DNA of 64,000 nt from Methanogenium cariaci JCM 10550 (lineage in GTDB: Archaea > Halobacteriota > Methanomicrobia > Methanomicrobiales > Methanomicrobiaceae). Made by a program: the position numbers and the translations under genes. Every line of letters starts with the position of its first letter. Position 1 is the stretch's first letter. The notes under the pieces are model-generated. The model did not search any database. It worked only from the letters and a program-made list of their open reading frames with translations, and had not been told where the DNA came from. Below are positions 11,001 through 21,021 of this stretch, piece by piece. The DNA is taken from positions 62,001 to 126,000 of the forward strand of contig NZ_BBBG01000001.1 in the NCBI RefSeq assembly GCF_001315945.1, given 5' to 3'.

Positions 11001-11212
11001 GGCCCGGAATTCCCGGGCAGCCTGTAGTGGTTCCCCAAGGTAAAAGAACGCCTCACCCCGGAGGTGGTGGGTTACTGTATCGTCGGATATTTCAAGGGCT
11101 TTCCCCAGATCCCGGGCTGCCTCTTCATATCTGCCTGATTGAAGTGATTTTTCCCTTTTTCAATCCAGGGATTCTGGTCCCCCTGTCCGAATAAATTATC
11201 AAAAAGCGCCAT
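8023..11212 (-). CDS. Giant tetratricopeptide-repeat (TPR) protein
   Basis: Once frames are joined this is a protein of about 1,060 residues made almost wholly of 34-residue TPR helices. Repeats such as AWYLMGASLEHIGEYRRAAD and YWAALGSVLMTAGKYPEAGK show the W-LG-Y-A-P spacing. Start ATG at 11212 gives MALFDNLFGQGDQNPWIEKG, with GGTGA upstream. Frames change near 11155, 10460, 9575 and 8590; each join keeps the repeat phase, so one gene is more likely than several. No signal peptide or enzymatic domain is visible. TPR superhelices bind protein partners; the partner is unknown. Long TPR proteins are frequent in Methanomicrobiales. Confidence 0.8.
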
Positions 11213-11930
11213 GAACCGATTCACCTGCTATAGACGAGTACACTATCCTGCTGTGAAGTGAAATGTGTTTCTCTTCATGAAAAAAGGTCATGGGCAGATA
11301 AAGCTGTATTTGCAGTATATCGGGTGAACGGGTAAATACACCGGAGTGGTCACATTTTTCCCCGTGTAGTTGCCTGAAGATCAGGAGGGCTGCAGCTTCT
11401 GTCTGATGTGATTGAAAAAGAGGCATGGGGGGGTCCGAAGGAAGGTCAGTAATGCTGTTAATAGAGCAGTGAATCATTCAGCTGCCTGTCCTATTTGGTG
11501 GCAGAGCAAACATGCCCGGGTTTCCTTCAGACCATCTGTCTGTCCCCCCGGGTCTATTTTCTCATCTGTTTCATTTGGGGGGGGTGTTGTTGAAGAGGTG
11601 AACAACGTTCCGTTTGACCTGCCGCCATGTGTTGGGGGGGGTTGGCCACAGGCCGGAAATCACTGAATGTTGTCCATATATGTGTTTGGATGGATCACCG
11701 ACACCAGTGGGACAATGATCATACCTCTTTCCTGCGTCATCTATTTGGACATGACTCTGCCAACCTTTTAGTTATCTGTCAAAGGTATTTAATATTTCGT
11801 TAATATGCTATGCGTATTTGCCATGCATAACTGTTTGGCAATTAGAATATTAATATTGGAAATAGAATACTCTCCTGAATGGTGATTAATAAGATGAATC
11901 TCTCTTTTCTGTTTCTTTTATGGGGGGGGT
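11213..11930. other. Gene-free stretch of about 700 bases
   Basis: No convincing gene on either strand. Short open frames (for example plus 11412-11666 and minus 11199-11477) show no family resemblance. Long G runs lie near 11427, 11578 and 11633. The right part (11760-11900) is AT-rich, with TATTTAATATTTCG and GAATATTAATATTGG, and may hold the promoter for the gene at 11931. Confidence 0.5.
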
Positions 11931-12200
11931 ATGGTTCTGACCAGCGGTGAAAATACTGAGATGGCGCTTGAAGATATCCTTCTGCGCACCGGGGGGGAGA
12001 TGGAACATATGGAACGTCTTCTCCGTCACTGTGCACGTGATAAATTAGGATTGGGCCCTCAGGAGATGCTTAAAACCGTCATTCACCCTTTACTGGATGA
12101 ACTGGAATTGCATATCATCTCCGAGGTTTCAGCTACCGAGGATGCAGTGCAACTGAAGGCTGTGGTTCATCGGTGGATTGCATCCCGGCTAAATGACTGA
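11931..12200 (+). CDS. Small conserved-type hypothetical protein
   Basis: Predicted product of 89 residues (or 79 from the ATG at 11961: MALEDILLRTGGEMEHMERL). It is helical and charged, with no membrane segment, ending HRWIASRLND. No family is recognised. A G-rich run just before the ATG may hide the ribosome binding site. It lies alone between two AT-rich intergenic regions, so it is probably transcribed by itself. Confidence 0.5.
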   Translation: MVLTSGENTEMALEDILLRTGGEMEHMERLLRHCARDKLGLGPQEMLKTVIHPLLDELELHIISEVSATEDAVQLKAVVHRWIASRLND

Positions 12201-12358
12201 GATATATACTTTATGGTCGAAATGTCCGTTTATTGCATTAATCAGTGTATTGTCCGCAGAATCTGGATAATGTCCCGATTTAAAGGTAATTATTGGGGCA
12301 TTTGCTAAAACACGGTTTATATGATATAAATTGTCCCCGTGTTTGATACAATTGTGGG

Positions 12359-12371
12359 ATAAATATATATG
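12359..12371 (+). promoter_or_regulatory. Candidate TATA box for the DUF2193 gene
   Basis: ATAAATATATATG lies about 45 bases before the ATG at 12417; GGGGTGA just upstream of that ATG can serve as ribosome binding site. Confidence 0.45.
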
Positions 12372-12416
12372 CGATAATGTGGCATCTCCCCATGACCTCA
12401 AAGGGGGGGTGAAGAA

Positions 12417-13922
12417 ATGGAGAAGATATATACGAAAATGATTGACGAGGCCATGGGCGCCAGTGGGCTGATGTCAATGTTTTGAAAGAGAAGAGGGGGA
12501 AAGAATTTCACGTGACAGACGGAAAGCCGTATGTCGATGCCGTGAACAAGATGACCGTGGGGATGGTCAGTCAAAGGCTGTCATTGACTTACACAAGCAG
12601 TCCGTGAATGCCCACTACGATACTCTTACAGGACTTACGAACTACGTAAAGCCTGAGGATGATCCGTTTGTAGAGCACTACCAGACACCGGTGATCCTTG
12701 AGATTCTCTGTGATCAGGACGAGAAATTCCAAAAGAGCGTGGAGACGTTCATTGCAAAGATTGGTGATATGAATGCGATGATTGGCCTTGAGTCCGCCCG
12801 CCGGTATGCCGGATTCTATGGACCGACCTGTGTGGTGGACTTTGCGATGATTCCCGGTTCAACCAGCAATGTGGTGAACCAGATTCTCAAAAAGACTGAT
12901 ATTCCTGCAGATCACAAAAAGGCGCTCCTTGCAGCCAAGTCCTGGGGGGGATGAATACGTCCTATGGTGTGGGAGAGGTCTTTGCACAGTCTGTTGAAGG
13001 CGGTGCGACCCTTGCTGCGGCCGTTGATCTGGAGATTGCACAGTTAAAGGGCATCTATGAAAACCCGGTCGAGGCGCAGGCCAAGCTGATGGACAGCCTT
13101 GGCATGGACTCGTTTGATCCGCGGAAGTACATGGCGGAATATCGCAAAAAGATGGAGCCGGTCGTAAAAGCAGCGGTTGGCGATGGTGTGCACTATGCAA
13201 ACGCTGTTACCATACCTGCCTACTGTGTGGGTGACATCGCACACCATATCGCGCAGTCCACGTTCAATATGTGCAAGGACGACATGGTGATGGGCATCAT
13301 TGAGGGGGGGGTGACCCAGGTGGTGGATACCTCCCTGCGTGCCGCCATTCCGAAGTTCAAGAGCCCCGGGCAGGTGCTCGCGCTTGCCACCGGCAGTGGT
13401 GCTGCCGCAGCGGAGTGCCTGCTTGAAATGGACGGGTTCAACGGTCCGTCTGTCGTTGAATTCCTGACCCGCCGGTTCCACAACTATGTCCAGCTCTACC
13501 CGACACGCGGTGCTGCAGCAGAACTGCACAACTGCGACTTCATGGACATGGTCTACCGTGGCTGGGGGGGTATCATCGACCGGTCCCGCAAGGTGAAGGC
13601 GGGGACTGCAGCTGACTTAAAACCGAATGTGAGCGGTCTCGCCATTGACCTCGGGCCGCTCATGACCCATGATGTGATCCAGAACCCGCAGCGGTATGTC
13701 TATCCTGCCTGCGCCATCACCGTCCGGTTTGCCGCGATGATGAGCCTTGCCGACTATCCGTGCCTGCTCACATCAGAGCCGGTCACCGCGACGATGATGA
13801 CCAATGTCATCGCCCTTGACAAGGCGACACCGGCGGCACCGGTTCGTGCATGCAAGAACTGTGCTTCTGCCTCAGTCGTTGACTTCCGACACCAGTACTG
13901 CGAGTACCGTGAGGCGGTGTGA
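12417..13922 (+). CDS. DUF2193 family protein
   Basis: Joined product of about 500 residues, beginning MEKIYTKMIDEAMGA and ending HQYCEYREAV. It matches my memory of DUF2193, a family of large cytoplasmic proteins largely restricted to methanogens and without known function. Conserved-looking parts include KPEDDPFVEHYQTPVI, GPTCVVDFAMIPGSTSN and CKNCASASVVDFRHQYC; the last holds three Cys that might bind metal. Frames change by one-base losses near 12463 and 12565, and at the 7-G run just before 12951 (AKSWG then MNTSYG). It has its own promoter and leads a group with DUF2180 and aquaporin. No function is assigned. Confidence 0.7.
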
Positions 13923-13924
13923 GG

Positions 13925-13957
13925 GGACATCCCCCCCTCACACCCCCCCTGATGTCC
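13925..13957. repeat. Inverted repeat after the DUF2193 gene
   Basis: GGACATC (13925-13931) and GATGTCC (13951-13957) can pair as a 7-bp stem with a C-rich loop, just after the stop codon. It could end transcription or protect the mRNA end. There is no T tract after it. Confidence 0.4.
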
Positions 13958-14000
13958 GGGAACGAATATGACCGGACACATACACGAGGGGGGGTATGAA

Positions 14001-14200
14001 ATGAAGTGTTATGTATGCGCAAAAGAGGGCAGGGATACCGACGCTGTTGCCGTTTGTATCGTCTGCGGGATGGGGGGCTGTGTATGGATCATGCAATCCG
14101 GGAGGAAAAGGATCTCTGGGAAGGCGGATATCCATTCCCTGCCCATAAGGTCAAACAGCAGCTCCCGCGTATTCTCTGCCGGAGTGTTCTCTGGCGATGA
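14001..14200 (+). CDS. DUF2180 family Cys-rich protein (frame broken)
   Basis: ATG at 14001 gives MKCYVCAKEGRDTDAVAVC and IVCGMG, then the frame breaks at a 6-G run near 14071. With 4 G it continues LCMDHAIREEKDLWEGG and ends QLPRILCRSVLWR, about 66 residues. Cys pairs (CYVC, CIVC) and the CMDH element are typical of DUF2180, a small archaeal zinc-finger-like protein of unknown role. It sits 15 bases before aqpM and probably shares its transcript. DUF2180 is mostly seen in methanogens. Confidence 0.7.
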
Positions 14201-14215
14201 AAGGAGAGAAGTGAT

Positions 14216-14959
14216 ATGGCATCCCTTATGAGGCGGTCAGTGGCTGAACTGGTAGGCACCATGCTGCTGGTCTACTTTGGCCCTGGGGCAGCAGCAATGC
14301 TCCTGATGATTGCTGCACGGGAGTCGGGCCCGCTCCAGTCTCTGACGATTGGTTCACTGGGCGGCCTTGCGGACTGGCTTGCCATTGGTCTTGCCTTTGC
14401 GATTGTGATTACCGCGGTGATCTATGGTCTTGGCCGGATATCGGGAGCCCATATCAACCCGGCGGTGACAATTGCCCTCCTTGCCTCAAAGCGGTTTCCG
14501 GCCACGGATGCGGTGGCATATATCGTTGCCCAGCTGGTGGGTGCGCTTATAGGGAGTATCCTCTTCTACTTCTCGGCAGGACTGGATGCTGTCACCATCG
14601 GCGGGCTTGGTGCAACTGCACCGGCAGTGGGCGTGACATTCGGGATGGCAATCCTTGCAGAAACCATCGGTACCTTTGTGCTGATGATGGTCATCATGGG
14701 TGTTGCGGTGGATGAGCGGGCGCCGCCCGGTTTTGCCGGTCTTATTATTGGTCTTACAGTGGGAGGTATCATCACCACCATCGGCGGGCTGACCGGTTCG
14801 TCCCTGAATCCCGCCCGCAGTTTCGGCCCTGCAGTGGGTGATCTGCTCCTGGGCGGACCTGATGTGATGGGGGGGGCGTTTCCCATCTATATCATCGGGC
14901 CCATCCTGGGGGCACTCATTGCAGTCTTCTTCTACGACTGGGTCGTAAAAGAGGACTAA
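14216..14959 (+). CDS. aqpM: Aquaporin, AqpM type
   Basis: A 247-residue MIP-family channel with six membrane segments and two half-helices. Both signature motifs are present: SGAHINPAVTIAL near residue 85 and SSLNPARSFGPAV near residue 200. AqpM-type channels of methanogens pass water and possibly small solutes such as glycerol or CO2. AGGAGA precedes the ATG. The 8-G run near 14869-14876 gives VMGGAFPIYI where a single Gly is likely native; the frame is otherwise intact. The context with DUF2193 and DUF2180 hints at a shared role, but this is not established. Confidence 0.93.
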   Translation: MASLMRRSVAELVGTMLLVYFGPGAAAMLLMIAARESGPLQSLTIGSLGGLADWLAIGLAFAIVITAVIYGLGRISGAHINPAVTIALLASKRFPATDAVAYIVAQLVGALIGSILFYFSAGLDAVTIGGLGATAPAVGVTFGMAILAETIGTFVLMMVIMGVAVDERAPPGFAGLIIGLTVGGIITTIGGLTGSSLNPARSFGPAVGDLLLGGPDVMGGAFPIYIIGPILGALIAVFFYDWVVKED

Positions 14960-14966
14960 AAATATC

Positions 14967-16333
14967 TTATTTTTCCTCTGAAAATTGCCTGTCTTCGTGC
15001 TTTTCTGTACAGTACCGCATCAGCCAGATGATGCCTTCAGACGATGGGTGCACTTCAATGAACGAGTCCATCGCATCGACACTGACTCCGCTGTTGATCA
15101 GGTATGCCAGGTAGCCCGCCGCGGCTGATGACTGTGGAGAGACCTCATAAAATCCGGTCATCCGCCCGGTTGTGTCGTCCGTCATCAACAGTGACTGGCC
15201 GGTATGGCGCTCCGGGACAAGCCAGAACGAACCCGGTGCTGCCGGTGACGGGATCATGGTGCCGTTCTCTTCTGCATCCGGGTGGAGGGCAATGGAGTGT
15301 TCATGGCGCAGCTTAATCGTCTGTGGAACACAGGCGGGCACCGGCTTCCGGGGGGGCAGCCCGAGGATGGCATCGACTGCGGCCCGTCCTTCCCTGCGTG
15401 CCAGGGGGGGAGTGAGATATGGGGGGGACCGGTCACATCGCCTGCCGCATAGACACCGGGGGGGACACTCGTCTCCATCCGTTCATTCACCAGAATCTCC
15501 CGTCCGGCCCGAGGGCAATGCCTGAGATACCATCCGTCCGGGGACGAAGACCGGTTGCAAGGAGCACGGTGTCACAGGGAATTACCTCTTCGTTCCCGTC
15601 GGTCCGGAGGCGCACACCGGTGACACTGCCGGTGCCTTCAATGGCAACAACCGCGGTCTCCTCGCGGATATGCACTCCTGCAAGATCCCGCCGGGCACCG
15701 GTGACCAGCTGGCTGGGGGGGAACCCACGAAGAAGGGTGCTCCGGGCAACGATTGTCACATCTGCCCTGCGACACGGAAGATGTACGCGTACTCGGCTGC
15801 GATGACTCCGCTGCCGATGATCACCATCTGTCGTGGTGAACGCTTGAGAGCGGGGGGGAGGGAATGGGGGGGTGTGTAGACTTCGTCCAGTCCGGTTCCC
15901 GTAATGGCAGGGATGTGAGGGATGGATCCGGTTGCAATGAGGATTGCCTCCGGTTCATATTCAATGCCCCCGGCATACACCCGGTTTCCTTCAACGCAGG
16001 CATGTTCGCAGATGACGGTGACACCGGTCCCCCCCGTTGTCTCGGCGCCAATAACGCCTGCAATCGTCTTTTGGACGTCTGCCATCTTTTCCTGCAGGCG
16101 GGTATAGTCGATTGCAGGGGCAGTATCCGTGATCCCGAGCTGGTGGAGCGCTCTGGCATCGTCACAGGCACGTGCCGCATCGTTCTGGGCACAGATCACC
16201 ATACAGCCTGGTGCAGGCACTGGCCGCCCAGTCCCTCCGCCCGGCTGTCAAAGAGGATGACCTCTTTTCCCTGTGCGGCAAGGCGCATCGCTGCAATCCG
16301 TCCTGCAGGGCCTCCGCCGATGACAATGATCAT
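14967..16333 (-). CDS. Class I pyridine nucleotide-disulfide oxidoreductase
   Basis: Joined product of about 455 residues. It opens MIIVIGGGPAGRIAAMRLA (FAD-binding GxGxxG), followed by LGGQCLHQGCM, which keeps the CxxxxC redox-active pair, then VIIGSGVIAAEYAYIF for NAD(P)H binding, GVYAAGDVTG for FAD, and FIEVHPSSEGI near the C-terminus in place of the usual HAHPTLSE. It looks like a dihydrolipoamide-dehydrogenase or mercuric-reductase relative. The substrate is unknown; methanogens generally lack lipoamide complexes. Frames change near 16205 (one base lost) and at G runs near 15760, 15480-15500 and 15340-15430. A start at 16333 fits the FAD motif. Confidence 0.85.
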
Positions 16334-16352
16334 GTCGTCTGTCCTCCTTTTT

Positions 16353-17395
16353 TCAGAGAACTTCTACTCCGTCGTCCATGGGCATCTCAAGGAGTTCCCC
16401 GGTGAACGCGTTTATTTCAGCTATCCGGCTGCCGCGAATCTGCCAGACGGGAACATACACGATCTCGGAAGATATGGATATATTCTCCGGGTCGGGGGGG
16501 AGAAATCCCGGTCCTCATAGAATATCGTGTCCCCCTCGCACTGACTGATTCGCACCGTCTGGGAGAGATCCTCGATGAGGGCGGAGAGCACCCGCTCCCT
16601 GATGTCGTTTTTGGTAAGTTTGGGCGGCAGGATATCCGCATCTCCGGGCACTTCCTTTGTCTCGGTTATTTCTGCGGTGAAGTCTCCTTTCATACCATTA
16701 ATGGCGCTCATCACGCCGTATTCCTCACGCTCAAAACTGATGACATGACTCTTATATATCTTCTCTCCGTGGCTTTCTGCCCGGTAGGACCAGTAGGGGG
16801 GATAAACCGGAGGTTGGGGGGGTACCCTTGATCCCGGAGACGGCCTGTGCCCGGGCGGCGGTGATCGTCACCGGTAGGTGGGGAATCTCAATGCCCGGTT
16901 CGGGCTCGGGTTCGGGTTCCTGTTTTGCATATGCCTGCCCCCCCGCTGTACGGGGGACAACAATCTCTGCAGACGCAGAGAGGGGGGAGGTTCACATCCT
17001 TTCCCTGGATATAGGCGCCTATGGCGTGGCCCAAAGTATCGGTAAGTTCTCTTTCCCCCCCCAGACGGTGCAGGACTGCACCGCGACCGGCGGCGTGAAC
17101 GATACCAGCAGTTTTTTACAGAGTGCAGGACCTGAATCAAGGTTGAACTGGTATTTCAGGCGGTCAAAATTCTGTATCTCGCCAGCGTCTTCAGAACAGA
17201 GAATCACCACACACTCATCGCCGCGGAACGCAGAGAGGTCTATCGCCCCCCCTTCGCCGTCATCCACCTCATAGGATGCGGCTTTGAATATCCATTGAAC
17301 AACGTCTCGGGCCCTTCGGGGGAATCATTAAAGAAGATGGTTGGATCCCGGATACAACAAACTTTCCGGTATCGGAAGTGTTTTTTGCCCTTCAC
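16353..17395 (-). CDS. Unknown protein with Pro-rich linker and PepSY-like C-terminus
   Basis: GTG at 17395 overlaps the stop of the TrmB-like gene (GTGA). Joined frames give about 345 residues: an N-terminal soluble part (FRGDECVVILCSEDAGEIQN, FDRLKYQFNL), a low-complexity EPEPEPEPG linker, a middle part PPYWSYRAESHGEKIYKSH, and an end YVPVWQIRGSRIAEINAFTG that resembles PepSY domains. Translational coupling to the regulator suggests a linked role, perhaps as sensor or partner. Frame changes occur near 17290, 17030, 16980, 16820 and 16500. No homologue is recognised with confidence. Confidence 0.55.
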
Positions 17396-18187
17396 TCCCG
17401 GGGACTGGAGACATGCCCTTGGACAAAGCCCCCCCAGTATCCGGTAAAGAGGTTCACGAATCCAGGTGACTCCGAGTAGAGTGCGCTGGGAACATCGGCA
17501 TTACTGACAAATGCGATCACCCGTCTGCTGTCGACGATGATGACACAGGGGGGGAGGTGCTTTTCTCCGGTGATGGTATCCGGGTGCGGAATTCCTTCGA
17601 TCACCAGTTTCTGTGCATTCGGAGGAATATCATCTCGTTCCAAGCCGCCAGTGGTGACAATTTCAACGGTTATATTCGGGTCAAGGGCTGTGATCGCTCC
17701 TGAAGGGGACGTGTCAGAATGTTTTTGCCACTGATAATGGCCACCTCCGACTTTGCAGACCGGATCAGATTAACTGCCCGGCTGCCGATGTTTTCTGCCC
17801 CCCTATGGATATTCCAGATCATCTCCTGACGTTCCGCGTGGTTCATGCTGGACCGCTCTTCATAGATCGCGGTCAGTTCATTCTTTACCGCCGCGGAGTC
17901 CTGAGTGATGCGCGCAATAAGGCTGTCGATGGCTCATCCGGTGGGGTGGCCGCAAAGCGTTTCGGGGATGTGGTGGTGACATTGACCAGTTGTTTTTTGC
18001 TGAGTTTATCCAGTACCGGGTATACGGATGCACGCGGAACCCCGGAAATCTCGTGTATTTCGGTTGCAGTCGCGCCGTCGACCTGAAGGAGTGCGATATA
18101 GACCAGACTCTCATATTTTGTCAGGCCGAGGGATTTCAGGTGTTCCTGAATCATTGTGGTGCTGGGGACAGTCTTAGCCATTGGCAT
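17392..18187 (-). CDS. TrmB-like transcriptional regulator
   Basis: N-terminal winged helix (LKSLGLTKYESLVYIALL, then GVPRASVYPVLDKLSKK) is typical of TrmB regulators, which control sugar or envelope genes in archaea. The joined protein is about 265 residues. Its C-terminal part (AKSEVAIISGKNIL, CVIIVDSRRVIAFVSNADV) is a ligand-sensing or PLD-like domain and ends VQGHVSSPRE. Frame changes lie near 17935 and 17715. ATG at 18187 (or 18181) was chosen for the helix-turn-helix register. The upstream intergenic region holds a perfect dyad, a candidate autoregulatory site. Confidence 0.8.
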
Positions 18188-18215
18188 AGGAATATATAAT
18201 GAGAATGCAGATAAA

Positions 18216-18234
18216 TGTTGTTACAAATACAACA
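18216..18234. promoter_or_regulatory. Perfect dyad between TrmB-like gene and surface-protein gene
   Basis: TGTTGT-TACAAAT-ACAACA has perfect 6-base arms around a 7-base spacer, in the 58-base gap between two divergent genes. It is a good candidate operator for the TrmB-like regulator. A TATA-like ATTATATATTCC for the regulator lies at 18190-18200, adjacent to it. Confidence 0.55.
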
Positions 18235-18245
18235 ACAGTGATATT

Positions 18246-19545
18246 ATGAATATTTCACGGACTGCAATCATAGGAATTGTCCTCATTGTGTGCCTCTGCG
18301 CACCAGTGATGGCGGCAGAAAAGGTGATCTCCGGGCCACCCGATCTGCGTGTCAGTATCGAGGGCAGCAACGAGTATTATCCCGACTCAATGGTAACGAT
18401 CCCGGTAAAGGTGGAGAACATCGGAACAATTGATTTTTCCTCACAGAACTCGGCCAATGTCGCCCGGGAAGACCGCCCGAACACCGCCAAAAATGTAGTT
18501 GTCACGCTTGGTGATGGCACAGCTCCTGTTTCGGTCAAGACCGATTCACAACTGGTGGGTGATATCGCAGGGGGGTGCACGGACGAAGGCACCCTTCGAG
18601 GTCAGAATCAACGATGGTGCCCCCCCTGCGGGAACTTACGTCCTGCCGGTCACTCTTGAATATACCTACCTCTATCATGCAGATGAGTTCAGCAATGACG
18701 CACTGAAGTATGAATACCGGACCGCAAAAAAGACGCTCTCTGTTGAGATTGTCATCAAACCGGATGTGCAGGTAACGGTCCTCTCCGCGGATGTAACCGA
18801 ACTCAATGCCGGCACGGAAGGTTACCTGACCGTTTCGGTGCAGAACGACGGACAAGACACGGGAAAGCAGGCAACACTTGTGCTGAGTGCTGTTTCCGGA
18901 AGTCCGGTCGCTCCCACGGACGGCAGTTACTTTATCGGTGAGTTTGCACCCGGCGAGACTGTAACTGCGAACTTCAAGGTGGCCGCATCAAAGGATGCTT
19001 CAGGCTCGTCATATCCGATGGGTGTCGTCGTCACCTACGAGAACAGCGAAGGCGACAAAGTCAGCTCAAAGCCGGTGACCATCGGTATCCCTGTGGGTGA
19101 GGAGATCACCTTTGAGGTCGTCTCTGAATCATACGTGATGTATCCGGGAGAGAAGGGCACGATTGAAGTGATCTATAAAAATACCGGCGGTGCCACTGCC
19201 TACGATGCTATCTCCCGTATCAGTGCGGTCGACCCGTTCACCAGCAACGATGACACCGCATACATCGGTGATCTGGCACCCGGTGATACCTTCACTGCCC
19301 ACTACCACGTCAGTGTATCCGGTGATGCCACGATCAAGGGCTACGGTCTGGACACCGAGATCCGCTACAAGGACTCCCTGAAAAACAGTGTCATATCAGA
19401 CCCGATGAAGGCGAAAGTGACCATACAGAGCAGAAGTGGCCTTGGAACCGTTCTCACGAATCCGATCGTCATCACTGTCCTCATCTTTGCCATCCTCGGT
19501 GCCGGGTACTATCTATATCAACAGCGAAGACAGAAACAACAGTAA
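18246..19545 (+). CDS. Secreted COG1361/CARDB-type surface protein
   Basis: About 432 residues. It starts with a signal peptide (MNISRTAIIGIVLIVCLCAP) ending near VMAAEK, then has repeated beta-sandwich modules of 100-130 residues (ADVTELNAGTEGYLTVSVQN, VMYPGEKGTIEVIYKNTGG) and ends with a membrane anchor, VITVLIFAILGAGYYLY, and a basic tail. COG1361 proteins are exported, membrane-anchored archaeal surface proteins, sometimes with S-layer or adhesion roles. One extra G near 18570 breaks the frame (QLVGDIAGG then ARTKAPFEVRIN). It is divergent from the TrmB-like gene and overlaps pgi by one base. Confidence 0.8.
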
Positions 19546-20208
19546 TGGAACTGTACCGGGACATCGACCTGCCCGAACCGCAGATACGAACAATAGGCCA
19601 GATGCGTCCGGTCCTTGCCGAGGCAGGGTGCAGTGCATCCGGCCCCCTCTATTTTATGTACCGAAACCTTGCCCGTAGTGCAGGAGACAGGGAATGGCTG
19701 AAGGCCAACAGGATCCGGTTTGATTATACCGTTATCCCCCCGATGACCCTCTGCGGGGGGGAGTTTGCAAAGACCAAGGGACACTATCACCCGGCAGCAC
19801 CGGACGCCACCGGCTATCCTGAACTCTACCAGGTGCTCAGTGGCAGGGCGGAGTATCTGCTCCAGACACGCGATGCATCAGACGTGATCGTTGTACGGGC
19901 AGGTCCCGGTGACGTGGTCCTCGTCCCGCCGGGATACGGGCATGTTACGATCAATCCGGCAGATACCGAACTCTGCATGGTCAATCTGGTCTCAGAAGAG
20001 TTTGAAAGCGAGTATGCAACGTATGAATCATCACGGGGGGGCAGCGTATTACCACTGCACCGACGGCTGGAAGAAAAATCCCCCCCAGTATCCGGGTGCG
20101 GGTGAGCTAAAATTCAGGGATGCCCCCCCAGAGTTTCCCGGGACCGGTATTGTCCACGGGAAAGACATTTATGACCTCATCGGCGGGGGGACTCCCTCGG
20201 CTACCTGA
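19545..20208 (+). CDS. pgi: Glucose-6-phosphate isomerase, cupin type
   Basis: Archaeal cupin-fold PGI interconverts glucose-6-phosphate and fructose-6-phosphate using a divalent metal. Metal-ligand motifs are visible: GHYHP, YPELYQVLSGRAEYLLQ and PPGYGHVTIN. ATG at 19545 overlaps the TAA of the surface-protein gene (TAATG). Frame changes at the 7-G run near 20035-20041, giving a frame with YYHCTDGWKKNP and IVHGKDIYDLIGG. Length about 220 residues is normal. The convergent nadE gene ends one base beyond. Confidence 0.88.
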
Positions 20209-20209
20209 A

Positions 20210-21020
20210 TCACCCTGCGGGGGCATGCCGAGCTCTTCCGTCAGTTATGATTTCAGGGAATACCAAGCAGGTTTGGCGGCTCATGCGTTTGTGCATGGAT
20301 GCCTGCACTTTCCCGAGGATGAGTTCTTCCTGTGCGTTTGACGCGGTCCAGTTGTTTGCCTCCAGAGAGGTGAGCGCACGGTCAATTGCTGCATAGGTAA
20401 AGCCAATCTCTTCCTCATCACTCTGTCCCGGCCAGAGTCCTGCTGATGGCGGCTTTTCAATGATGGGTGTCGGCACGCCCACTTCCTTTGCCAGTGCATA
20501 GACCCGTGTCTTGTAGCAGTGCAGAATCGGCTGGATGTCAGCCGCACTGTCCCCGTACTTGGTGGAGTAGCCAAGCATGTACTCTGAGCGGTTGGAGGTT
20601 CCACAGACAAGATAGTGCAGGCGGTTTGCATGGTAATACAATGTGGTCATGCGGATACGGGCCATCAGGTTGCCGCTCAGGTAGGGGGGGTTGTTCTCAA
20701 ACCCTTCCATGCCCGCAAAGGCACTGAGCATTGGTTCAATGGGTATCGTCTGGAAGGGGGGGATCTCAAATGCGGCGCAGAGGTCTTTCCCGTCTCTGAG
20801 GTCGGCATCCGGGGGGGTGACCGGGGGGGACGGGAGTGCGATACCCAGCACCCGTTCGCCGCCCACGGCCCGTGCACAGAGTACCGCGGCAAGCAGAGTC
20901 CACCCCCCCGCCGCTGATGCCCACGACAAACCCTTTGGCCCCCCCGGAGGACCAGAGGGTGTGGCGTATCATCTGTTCAATGCGTTCACATTCACATCCT
21001 ATCTCACACGTTTGTTTCAT
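20210..21020 (-). CDS. nadE: NAD+ synthetase
   Basis: Makes NAD+ from deamido-NAD+ with ATP and ammonia or glutamine. The P-loop is clear (FVVGISGGVDSALAAVLCAR after correcting a G run near 20905), followed by GLWPGQSDEEEIGFTYAAID, the conserved synthetase region, and GTSNRSEYMLGYSTKYGDSA. Joined length is about 265 residues, normal for the ammonia-type enzyme. ATG at 21020 sits one base after the TGA of the upstream channel gene, so the two are translationally coupled. The C-terminus KRMSRQTCLVF is shorter in most homologues, and the last residues may be frame-shifted. Confidence 0.92.
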
Positions 21021-21021
21021 A

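Noticed and set aside
11199-11666. Open frames on both strands in the 11.2-11.9 kb gap
   Set aside because: No family match, mutually overlapping, poor codon pattern.
12417-13922. Programmed frameshifting or stop read-through in DUF2193
   Set aside because: Three frame changes are of different kinds and similar changes occur in housekeeping genes, so error is simpler.
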